Position numbers and translations under genes: made by a program
Shown here: piece by piece, positions 34,482-46,000 of the stretch
Layout of the letters: every line of letters starts with the position of its first letter
How positions within the stretch are numbered: position 1 is the first letter of the stretch
Assembly: GCA_963826505.1 (NCBI GenBank)
Contig: CAWGXG010000006.1
Location: 434,001 to 498,000, forward strand
Source of the DNA: CAWGXG01 sp963826505
GTDB taxonomy: Bacteria > Chloroflexota > Anaerolineae > Aggregatilineales > Aggregatilineaceae
DNA length: 64,000 bases
Direction of reading: 5' to 3'
Notes under the pieces: model-generated
The model's database searches: none
Seen by the model: the letters and a program-made list of their open reading frames with translations, nothing else
Told to the model about the DNA's origin: nothing

Positions 34482-36909
34482 TCACGTGTCTTCCAGAAGA
34501 TTCGTTTCGAAGACGGGCAGTGACTCGTCCTGTGGGACCCGAAAGGATTTGATCTCGCACGGTCCGAACGTCGCGTGGATCGTCCGGTGCCAGTGCGGCA
34601 GACGGATCTCGGCGTCCGTCGCGATCCGCGCCGTTTCGTAAGCGCGCACGATCAGATCGTCATTGTCTTCCGCCTGTTTGATCGCGCTGATCACGATATT
34701 CTCCGGTGCTGCTTCCAGGTACGAGTCGCTCAACAGCAGTGGGCCAGGGTGCGCTGTCGCCCATAGGATGACTGGCCGCTGATTCAGTTCGGCGGCGCGC
34801 CGCACCGTCCCGCCGGATTCCCAACTCCCCGTGTGAGGCAGCAGCGTGTAGCTGAAGTGCTGTGCGCCCTGATCGATATAACTGTAGGACAGACCGGGTT
34901 CGGGCTGGGCCGGGATGTGATGGGCATATATGGGGCTGCGGAGCACGGTCAGACCGATGTCGCGCCCGTTCACATCGAAGCTGTATTTTCCATCGTTGAG
35001 CAGGCTCAGTCCATATGCCGCGCCCGTCGTTTCAAGCGTACCAGACAGGTCCAACCAGCTTTGGCCGGGTTCTTCGTCTCCGGTGTTCTCACGGATGATG
35101 TGCCCGTAGGGGATTTCATACGTAGCTCGCGCGAAAGCCTCATTTACCGCAAACCGCAGTTTGAGCAATTTTCGCTGCTCGTGCCAATCGACCATCACCC
35201 GCACCTCGATCGCGTCCAGGTCGGCCGCCATACTGAAATCCTGGACCAGGGTGGAATTCCCCCACGTGCTGGTCACGCGCAGCGTGGCACGCACTGGGCC
35301 ACGCTCGACGAGGTCAATCCTCGCCACCTTGAATGGGCCAATCGCGTCCTGAAAACGGAACACGTTGTGCGACCACGTATCGCTCGGATCATCGATCACG
35401 ACGGCGCGCGCGGCCGGTCCCTGGAAGACCTCGACGTCCTCCTGTTTATCGTACAGGCTGGCGATCGTCCCGCTTTCGAGATCGAGTGTCAGGCGGAAGC
35501 GCCGGTTTTCTAGCGCGTTTCTGGTGACCTGCACACCCGCCCCGCTGTCTGGTGCGGCCGCCGCCGGGACGATCCGGTACGTGCGATAACCGAGTGGCGG
35601 CACGTCCGCCACAAAACACAGCCGCTGATGCCCCTCCACTGTCGCCCAAGATTGGATTTTCTGCACCGGCACAGGGTGGCCGTGATCATCCACCAGAATG
35701 AATGATTCCGGCAGTCCGCGCGCCTGCGTCTCGACAACGACGCGGATGCGCCACCCGTGCGGATTGAAGACGACCAGCGGTCTGACGTCCTCCTCATGCG
35801 GAATATTGATCCGCCACATCAGCGCCTGCACGGGATTCATTCAGCGCGCGATCAGCCGCCGTCAGCGCTTCACCGTAGAGATGGCGTGCATCCTCATAAG
35901 CGATTTCCAGCGCGGTCCCCGCCAGGATGTCATGAAATTGGTTGAACAACACTCCCTGCCAGGCCCGTGTAAACTCCGCGCGCGGGTAGGGTTGCCCCGT
36001 GGCAAGTGCTGCTACCGCTGACCATTTTTCAGCGGCGATCAGGCGGTTTTCAGCGGTGCGGTTCCAGCGTTTGACGCCCGAATGCGCCGCATAACAACCG
36101 CTGGCATGGTGTTGTAGCTCATCATGGACAACCGGGATCGGAAGATCCTGGCTCTCCACGTGCGCGAAAAAAGTATCGGGATCGCTGAGGACCAACCTGG
36201 GCAGATCAGGCTGAGTGCTGAGCCGTCTGATACTCTCAATATTCTCGCGCGTAGGACCGCCGCCGTGGTTCCCAACCCCAAAGAAACCCATCCCCGTGTC
36301 AAACGGCGCTTTCAAAGCGTCGCCGCAGCGGCGGATATGGGCTTCCAGATCCTTGCTCCAGGTGCAATACTCAAACATGACGCGGAACGCCAGCACGCGC
36401 GACCCGTCGTCAGCCTCCCACCAAAACAGGTGGCTCGGCAGATCCTTTTCGTGAGGCATGGGACGCAGGAAAACGTAATAGCGCTGCCCGGCTTTGCGCA
36501 GGATTTGCGGCAGCGTGGCGTTATGCCCAAAGCTATCCACGTTATAGCCGGTAGCCGCCGTCACGCCGAACTTCTCACGGAAATAACGTTGTCCATAGAG
36601 CGCCTGCCGGACCAACGACTCGCCGCCGGGGATATTGCAGTCCGGTTCAATCCACCAACCGCCGACCACGTGCCAGCGCCCCTCTGCAATTCGCGCCTTG
36701 ATCTCCGCGAACATCACCGGATCGCTGTGCTCGACCCACGCATAAAGTGCCGCCGAGCTGGCTACAAACACAAATTCATCGTACTCGGTCAACCGATCCA
36801 GGGCCGAGCGAAAGGTCGCTATAACCTCGTGATAGCCCTCCTGCCACTGCCATAACCAGACAGGATCGATGTGCGCATTACCGATCATGTACAGGGTTTT
36901 TTCTTCCAT
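34482..36909 (-). CDS. Second GH38 alpha-mannosidase, one frameshift
   Basis: ATG 36909 is chosen over a TTG at 36927 because GAGGGA precedes it and MEEKTLYMIGNAHIDPVW is the family start. The catalytic half has ligands H13 and D15, ATGYNVDSFGHNATLPQIL with nucleophile D125, FWWEADDGSRVLAF and FNQFHDILAGT. The frame breaks near 35833: removing one C from the CCC (plus-strand GGG, 35832-35834) turns the junction into NESVQALMWRINIPHEED and continues into PLVVFNPHGW and the beta domains, for 808 residues. It ends 9 bp from the end of the convergent mannosidase. The pair suggests complementary linkage specificities. Confidence 0.88.
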
Positions 36910-37011
36910 AGACACCGATTCCCTCAAAATAGTTTTCAGTGAACAGTGCTCGGAGATAATGATTTCCAGTAGAGGATCGCCTGTACGTTAGAGAGGGATG
37001 CGCCAAACACG

Positions 37012-37042
37012 GCGCCCCCTGGCATATCTTACCAGGGGGCGC
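37012..37042 (-). terminator. Perfect 11-bp stem terminator of the giant gene
   Basis: GCGCCCCCTGG (37012-37022) and CCAGGGGGCGC (37032-37042) flank a 9-nt AT-rich loop. It starts 9 bp beyond the stop codon of the giant leftward gene and separates it from the downstream mannosidase, so the two are probably not one transcript. Confidence 0.7.
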
Positions 37043-37050
37043 TGAGAGAG

Positions 37051-40000
37051 TCACGGAGAAGGCACCTTGTCATTGGATTCAGGTGTGGCGCTCGGCAGCG
37101 GTGTGCTGGTCGGCGTGGCGCTCGGTTCCAGCGTCGGCGTGGGGAGCGGTGTATTCGTCGGTGTCGGGCTGGGTTCGAGTGTGGCTGTGGGCAGCGGCGT
37201 GCTGGTCGGTGTGGCACTCGGTTCGAGCGTCGCGGTCGGTAGCGGCGTGCTGGTTGGCGTTGGGCTGGGCTCCAGCGTTGCGGTCGGCAGCGGCGTGTTG
37301 GTCGGTAGCACGGACACATCCGCGTCGATGCTCACTTCATCGATCCACCAGCCTGCGGGCAAGCTCGTGTCCGGCAGGCTGCCGGAGGTATGCAGGCTGA
37401 AGCGCAGCGCCACCACCTGGCCGCGGAAGGCGGTCAGATCCACGGTACGCTGGGTCCAGTCGGGCACATAGTTCGGCTGTTGGTCCAGCGCCAGCCAGGT
37501 CAGCCCGCCATCGAGACTCAGCTCGACGCGCGCCAGGTCGCCAGGACCCAGCGCCAGCCGCTGCCAGAAAGTCAGGCGTGGAGCGGCCGCACCGCGCAGA
37601 TCGAGCGACACCCTCAGGGTGAGAGTGCTGGCCGTGTCGCGCTGGCTGGCATCCGCCCAGCACGCGCCACCCCGGTAGCCCGCGTCCGGCACAAGCTGCC
37701 ACGCTGCCTGAACGGCCCAGCCCACAGGTGAGTCGCAGGCGTCGACCACAGGCGGCACAGCCGGGGCAGGCGTCGCCGTGGCGCGTGGGGTAGCTGTCGG
37801 CGCAACAGTGGGTGCTTCGGGCGTGGCGGTTGGGACTTCCGTTGGCACACCAGGACCCTCAGGCGTTGCCGTCGGCTCGACAGGGATTTCCGTTAGTGTC
37901 GGTTCCGGCATGGTCGTTTCCTCGGGTGCCGCCGTAGCCGTCACTTCCGGCGTTGGCGTGAGCAGGACCTGCAGCGGGATGGCGAAAGCGTCCAGCGCGA
38001 TCGTGCCTTCGACCGCCACCACGCGCGCTGTATGCTCGCCCGGCAGCAAGTCCAGCGCCGCACGGACGCCGAAGACCGTGTCCGGAGAGGACTCGTCGAC
38101 TTCCAGCAGGGTCTGCCCATCCACCTCCACCGCGAAGCGACCCAGGGCAGGATGCTGGACGTAGAGCACTTCCAGGTGGGTCCCCGCGAAGGTCAGACTG
38201 AGGCTGTCGCCCGGCATGCCGCTCGAGAAGACATAACTACCGCCGCTGGCCGCGTCGGTCTGGTGCGCGGACCAGTCGCCGTTCGCCGTCACGCGGACGC
38301 TGTCCGTCTCGACCAGTTCGAGCAGCCCCGCATAGGGCGCCGGTGTCGCGCTGACATCGGGCGTTGCCGTTGGCTCAGCGGTCGGCGTTTCCAGAGTCTC
38401 GGGAGTCTCGGTCAGAGTCGGAGTCGGCGTGGGTTCGATGACCGGCTCGTCCTGCGCTCCACTGAGACCGTCCAGGGCGGGCACCGGCGCATCACACGTC
38501 ACGCCGCTGAGACTGAGCCCCGGCTGGTACTGGAGGTCGACATTATCGAGTTGAATGCCAGCCAGCCCATCCCCGGTCAGGTCCCACACGTCGAGCACAG
38601 TGTGCGGCCAGGCAGCGCTGGTCGGTGCTTGCAGGGTGTAGGTGCCCAACGGCGCACCCGCCGACAGGGTGAAGTTGCAGGTCAGCGACGCGCTCCAGTC
38701 CTGCGTATGCAGCACGACCGCGACGTCCTTGTCGACGCTGCTGGTGGTACCCATCTCGAGCGTGAGGGTCAGGGGGGCTCCCGCGGGCAGACGGTAGAAC
38801 GTGTCCTGCCAGACGCTGTTGGAGCTGTCGTCGTCCCAGAAGGTCAGCACACCGGCGCTGACGGTATGGCCCAACATATCGAAGAAATTCCACTGGTTTT
38901 CGCCAGCCACAAAGCTGGGGTTGCGCGCCACATTCAGGTTGGCGGGCATCGGGGGGATGCCGCACTGCACGCCGCTCACGCTCAGCCCGGGCTGGTACTG
39001 CACATTCACATTGTCGAGCTGGATACCCGCCAGCCCGTTGCCGGTCAGGTCCCACACCGCGAGGTTGACGTGGTCCCAGGCGGAAGAGGTCGGCCCCTGC
39101 AGCGTGTAGGTCGCCAGCGGCGCATTGGCCGGCAGCGCGAAGTAGCACAGCAGCGAGTCGCTCCAGTCCTGGTCGTGCAGCACGAGCATGACCTCCTTGG
39201 CCGCACTGCTGCTGTTGCCCAACTGCACGCTGGCGTTCATCGGAGCCCCGCTGGGCAGACGGTAGAAGGTATCCTGCCACATGCCGTTCGAGGTGTCGTC
39301 GTCCCAGAAGGTCAGGACACCCGCATTGACCGCATGCCCCAGCATGTCGTAGGCATTCCAGGAGGTCTCCCCATGGCTGAAGTCCGGGTTGCGCGCGATG
39401 TTGAGGTTGGCAGGCATGGGCGGGATACCGCACTGCACGCCGCTCACGCTCAGCCCGGGCTGGTACTGCACATTCACATTGTCGAGCTGGATACCCGCCA
39501 GTCCGTTGCCGGTCAGGTCCCACACCGCGAGATTGACGTGGTCCCAGGCGGAAGAAGTCGGCCCCTGCAGCGTGTAGGTCGCCAGCGGCGCATTGGCCGG
39601 CAGCGCGAAGTAACACAGCAGCGAGTCGCTCCAGTCCTGGTCGTGCAAGACGAGCATGACCTCCTTGGCCGCACTGCTGCTGTTGCCCAACTGCACGCTG
39701 GCGTTCATCGGAGCCCCGCTGGGCAGGCGGTAGAAGGTGTCCTGCCACATGCCATTCGAGGTGTCGTCGTCCCAGAAGGTCAGGACACCCGCATTAACCG
39801 CATGTCCCAGCATGTCGTAGGCATTCCAGGAGGTCTCCCCATTGGCTGAAGTCCGGATTGCGCGCGATGTTGAGGTTGGCGGGCATGGGCGGGATGCCGC
39901 ACTGCACGCCGCTGACGCTCAGTCCGGGCTGGTACTGCACATTCACATTGTCGAGCTGGATACCCGCCAGCCCGTTGCCGGTCAGGTCCCACACCGCGAG

Positions 40001-43000
40001 GTTGACGTGGTCCCAGGCGGAAGAAGTCGGCCCCTGCAGCGTGTAGGTCGCCAGCGGCGCATTGGCTGGCAGGGCGAAGTAGCACAGCAGCGAGTCGCTC
40101 CAGTCCTGGTCGTGCAGCACGAGCATGACCTCCTTGGCCGCACTGCTGCTGTTGCCCAACTGCACGCTGGCGTTCATCGGAGCCCCGCTGGGCAGGCGGT
40201 AGAAGGTATCCTGCCACATGCCGTTCGAAGTATCGTCGTCCCAGAAGGTCAGGACACCCGCATTGACCGCATGTCCCAGCATGTCGTAGGCGTTCCAGGA
40301 GGTCTCCCCATGGCTGAAGTCCGGGTTGCGCGCGATGTTGAGGTTGGCGGGCATGGGCGGGATGCCGCACTGCACGCCGCTCACGCTCAGCCCGGGCTGG
40401 TACTGCACATTCACATTGTCGAGCTGGATACCCGCCAGACCGTTGCCGGTCAGGTCCCACACCGCGAGGTTGACGTGGTCCCAGGACTCGGTGGTGAGTC
40501 CTTGCAGGCTGTAAGTGGCTAGTGGCGCATTGGCCGGCAGAGCGAAGTAGCACATCAGCGAGCCCGCCCAGTCCTGGTCGTGCAGCACCAGCATGACTTC
40601 TTTGGACGCGCTGCTGGTGTTGCCCAACTGCACGCTGGCATTCATGGGCGCACCGGTCGGCAGGCTGAAGAAGGTCTCCTGCCAGACGCCGTTGTCGGTG
40701 TCATCATCCCAGAAGGTCAGGATGCCCGCGTTGACGGCATGACCTACCAGGTCGAAGAAGTTCCACTGGCTCTCGCCGGACGCGAAGTCTGGATTGCGGG
40801 CGATATTGAGGTTGGCGGGCATGGGCGGGACGAGGCACTCCACCCCGCTGACGCTCAGGCTGGGCTGGTATTCGACCGAGACGTTATCCACTTGCAGGGC
40901 GGCCAGTCCATCGTGGGTCAGGGGCACGACCTCAACCCGGATGTCGGACCAGGCCAGCGCGGTGTTGCCGCGCAGGGTGTAGGTGTGCAGCCCGATGCCG
41001 CTCGGTAAGGCGAACTGGCAGGACAGCACGTCCGACAGCTCGGGATTGTGCAGCAGGAGCTGCACCTCGCGGGCGGCGGCGCTGGAGTTGCCCAGGTCGA
41101 CCGTCAGCTCGAAAGGCGCGCCACTCGGAGCAGCGACCCCGGCATCCTGGAACAGGCTGCCCGCGCCCGTGCTGGTCAGTTGCAGCACGCCGCTGGTCAC
41201 GCTGTGGGTCAGCCCGCCCCAGAACGACCACTCCGCCTCGCCCGCGCTGAAGTCCCCGTTGCGGACTAAGTTGGTTACTGCGGGCACTTCCACTGCGCCG
41301 CTGGTGCAGGCGCCCCCTGCGTTGATCGGACGTTCTGCGCGGAGTTGGTCGGCAGTCGTACCGTTGCAAGCCAGCGTCACCCCGTTGTTGTCCACGACTG
41401 TGCCATTGGGAACTGCGCCAATCGCATAGCTGAGTGCGATCGGAGTATGTACTTGCTGGCCGGGGCCGCCAGCGCTCAACGGGGAGAGGTTCAACACGGC
41501 ATTATTGAACGACCCAACGCCGGTGAAACCGCACGAAACGTCGTCGGAGAGGTTGTAACCATTGTCTGTCAGAATGCCGACGCAAGGGGCATCGAAGATT
41601 GTTCCAGCCACGTAGGCTGGGCCATAGCTCTCGATGCCGCTGCCGGAGACTGTGCTACTTGTAATCGTAAGCGCGCCTTTTGCGCTGCTATTAAAGATGT
41701 TGCCCCCGTTGGGAGCCGAATTGCCGGAAAACGTGCTATTGGTGACTGTCAGGGTACCGAGACTGTAGACCCCGCCCCCAAGTATTGTGGACCAGTTGCC
41801 GACAAATGTGTTGTTCTCGAATATCGCGATTCCAATCGAGGGGAAATCCGCATCGACAGCCCCCTTGTTGTAAAAGCCTCCGCCGGTCGGGGCCGAATTG
41901 CCGGAGAACGTGCTGGTGGTCACCGTCGTCGTGCCGGGCCCAGTGTTGTACATACCACCGCCGACGGAGCTGGCCGAATTGCCGGAGAACATGCTATCCG
42001 TCACTTCCGTCACGACTGTGGGATTAGTGTCCTCGATGGAGATGCCCCCTCCTCTGCCAGCCGAATTGCCGGAGAATGTGCTGGCAGTCACGATGAGCAC
42101 AGCTCCGTATCCGCCGCCGCAGATACCTCCCCCTGTGACAGCCGAATTGCCGGAGAAGGTGCTGTTGGTCACTGTCACTGCACCATGGTAATTGTAGACA
42201 CCGCCGCCGCCGGAACTGGCCGTATTGTCGACAAATATGCTGTCGATCGTTGTCAGGCTGGCAGAGTAGTTGAAGTTGAAAATGCCGCCGCCTTTGCTGC
42301 CGGTCCCTGTGGCGGAGTTGCCAGAGAACGTGCTGGCGGTCACTGTCAAGGTTCCATAATTGCTGATCGCTCCGCCGTAGAGTCCGCCGTTGTTGGCAAG
42401 CACGCTGTTCGATACTGTCAACGTGCCGTTATTCAGAATCGCTCCGCCTCCATCCTCAGCCATTGCTAACCCGTGTGAGACGGTCAGCGCGTCAATCGCT
42501 GCTGTCACGCCTTCATTGATGGCAAACGGACGGAAGCTGTCGGCACCATCGATCGTCAGAATTGCGGCACCGGGGCCCGTGATGATCAGGTCTTCAGTGA
42601 TGGCGGGCAGGTCTGAGGTCAGTGTGATCACCGCCGGATAGGACGGCAGCGCGAATTCGATGAAATCCGCGGCTGGATGGCCGTTAGCAGCCATAATGGC
42701 TTCGCGCAGGCTGCAATGGCCCGGTGCGGGCGAACAGGTGCCATCCGAGACGTCGTTGGCGCTCGTCACGACGAATATCTCAGGGGTACAGGCGTCTGTG
42801 GTTGCACTGGCAACATTCGAGTAGTCCGAGAAGGTGTTATCGTTGCTGCGATACGCCCGCACGCGGTAGGGAGACTCCGTGCCACAAGTCAGGGTGTCGT
42901 CACTGTAGGCGGTCTCGCCCGGCCCGACGATGGCGAGTTCTTCCCAGTCTGCGCCACCATTGAGCGAATGCTCGACGTGGAAGGTGGTCTCGTCGCCGCT

Positions 43001-46000
43001 GTTGTCGCTCCAGGTCAGATCGATCTGGGTTTGCGAGACGGCGGTCGCGATCAGGTCGCTGGGCGCGGCGAGCGGACCAACCAGCGCGAAGTCAATCCCG
43101 CCGACTGTTTCTTCGACGGCGATGGTCACTGGCGTGGCGCTGCCCGGATCGAACGCGTTTTCGAAATACCGTGTTGGGACGACTACTTCGCTGGAACAGA
43201 TGCCAGACCCGGCTTTGATGACATGCGTCCCAGCCGGGACGAAGACGCGGTAGGAACCGTCAGGCTGCGAGCATTCGGGGTAGGTGCCGGAGTCGGTGGA
43301 GATCGTGACGCCAGGGAGCGGCGTCACGCCATCCTCGGCGTAGACCATGCCCTGGATAACTCCCGCCAGCGGCAGCGAGAAATTGATCCCGTTGGTCGTG
43401 GCACCGCCGGTCACCGTGACGGACGTGGCGCTTTCGAAGGTGTTCGAGCCGTCGTAGAACAAACGCAGACGATCCTCGGGGAACAGCCACACGCGCTTGT
43501 CGCCGGGGACGATCCCCGAAATTTCATATGTTCCATCCGGCTCCGTTTGGTCGCACCGCCAGGGATCACCCTGGTCGAAAGTTGGCGCGGAGTAGTCGAA
43601 CGCACATACCCAGATCGACGCCAGAGGAGCGCTGCCCTCAGCCGCGATTACCTGCCCCGCGATCGTACCAGCCTGCTGCATGACGAAGTCAATTCCGGGA
43701 GTGTCGCTGCCCGCGGTGATTGTTACCGCGTCCGCGCTGCCGGGGTCCAGATGATTGTCGAAGTAGTTATCGACGTACCCGGGCGCATGGACGACTACCC
43801 AGAACGTGTTTGCTGCCAGATTGCTCACCGCGTAGGTGCCATCCTGATTCACGCCGCTGCAGGCGACATGGTTGCCTGTGGCGAACTCATGGACACAGAC
43901 CTGTGCGCTCGGAAGCGGCGACGTCCCGTCGCTGTCGTGGACAGTGCCGGAAATGCTGCCGCCCAGTTCGAGTGTGAAATCGATGTTGTTGAAATCACGC
44001 TGGGCCACCGTTGGAGTCAGGACCGTGGCCTCAGTCGACGATGATTTTCCCTCCCAATATTCGAAGGCATAGGGCGTTGTATTGGCGCAGCCGGGGTTTC
44101 CGACAGGCGAGGGCGAGACCACGGTGAAGGGTATCTCGAGCGGGATATCGTAAATCGTATACTCGCCATTTTCATCGGTGCAGGGGGCCAAACCCGTGAA
44201 GGGAGAGAAGTATTGGACACTGATGCCTGGGATAGGATCGCCTGTCACGGCATCTCGCACCGTTCCACGAATGTTACCCGATTGGTAGAGCGTGAAGTCG
44301 ATGCCGGTGACAGCAGGCTCGGCGGGTGAGATCGTGAGATCACCAGCCTCAATGGGATAAGGCGATCCCGGCCAGAACAAGGCGCTGTAGTATGGAGGCT
44401 GATGGTCGCAAGACCCGCCCGCTACAATCTTATAGGTGCCATAGGGGCAATGATAAGGTGTAGTCGCCGTTTTCATCAGCACAAACGCCCATCCCGGCGG
44501 TTTGATAGTCGGCGTTATCATCCCCACGGTAATAGAGTATGGCTACATCCACATACCCGTTTGCCAGAGGTTGTCCGGTATCACCATTGGTCAGGTGACC
44601 GGAGATTGTGCCGCCCGTGTTATCCAGGTAGATCATGATCCCGGAAATGTCAGGTGTTCCCGAGTCGAGGACGAACGGCGTGGCGTCACTCTCAAGAAAC
44701 GCGTCTTGATAGTATTCCTGGAAGAATGCCTGGTTGGGGCATCCTCCCCACTGCGCGCCGCCCGCTCGGATGGTGACGGGTGTATCCAACGGCAGGCCGC
44801 TGAGCATGAACGAGCCGTCCCCATTGGTACAGCGTCCGTAGCCGCCGGAGCCGGTGTCGATGGGGACGCCGCTCAGCGGAGTGCCCAACTCGTCGTAAAC
44901 ATAACCGGAGATGGAACCGCCGATTTCCAGCGTGAAGTTAATGCCGGTGAAGTCCAGCATGCCGCTGGTGGCGGTGAGGACTGTCGCCGCGCCCCAATCC
45001 TGCACCTCCTGCCAGTATTCTGTGACATAGTTCTTGGGACCCGTACACCAATGGTTGCCACCCGAACTGACGCGGAACGGAGTGTCGAGCGGGATTCCAC
45101 TGATCGTATACCGCCCGTTGTTGTCGGTGCAGTCACCGTTGCCCCAGCCGCCGAAGTCGGCATTCACGCCGATATTGGCCAGCGGTGTAATGCCATCATC
45201 CGCGTAGACGATACCGGCCACCGAACCGCCAGAGGACAGAGTAAAGTCGATGCCAGCTATGTCGGGGCTCCCGCTGGTGGCGGTGAGCACTGTTGCCGCA
45301 TCCCAATTCGTGACATGATCCCAGTATTGCTGGGCATACGACTGGTCGCCGGAACACCAATGGCTGCCGCCAGAGTGCACACGGAATGGTATGTCCTGTG
45401 GCAGGCCACTGATTGTGTATACCCCATTTTCGTCAGTGCAGGCACCGCTGCCCCAGCCATCGAAGTCTGCACTCACTCCTATATTTGCCAGCACGGCACC
45501 GCCCTCCGCGGAAACCGTGCCGGAAACAGTACCGCCGGGCGTCATTGTGAAGTCGATGCCGCTGGCGTGTTCACCACCGCCGCTGTTGAGCGTGACCGGC
45601 GTCGCACTGTTCATGTCTGACGCATCCGGCCAGTACTTGCGCGCGTAGGTGCCGTCATTGCTGCAACCGCCCCAACCTGATCCGCCCGCTACCAGGATGA
45701 TGGGGGTATCCAGCGGCAAACCCTCCATCATGAAGTTGCCGTTTTCGTCGGTGCAGGTTCCGAACCCACCGGGTTCAGTATCGACTGGGACGCCTTCTAG
45801 AGGAGTGCCATCGCTGTCGGCATACACCGTGCCGCTGATCGTGCCGCCTGGATCGAGTGAGAAGTCGGCCCCGGTGAAGTGATCGCCAGGATTTGCCAGT
45901 GTCACCCGCGTGGCATTCATGTGGTCGCCGTAGTAGGGCACATGGTCGAATAGCGCGTTAGCGTAATCTTGCGCGCCGGCCCGCAGCCGGTAATCTCCTG

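Noticed and set aside
38032..39849. Long open frame on the plus strand opposite the giant gene (also 39842-40522 and 42677-44044)
   Set aside because: They arise from the GC-rich codon pattern of the antisense repeats, repeat in step with the 468-bp units, lack ribosome-binding sites and give Arg/His-rich products without family features.
38490..41268. Regular repeats considered as a CRISPR array or non-coding satellite
   Set aside because: Units are 468 bp with no unique spacers, keep a coding frame and encode a conserved 156-residue module.
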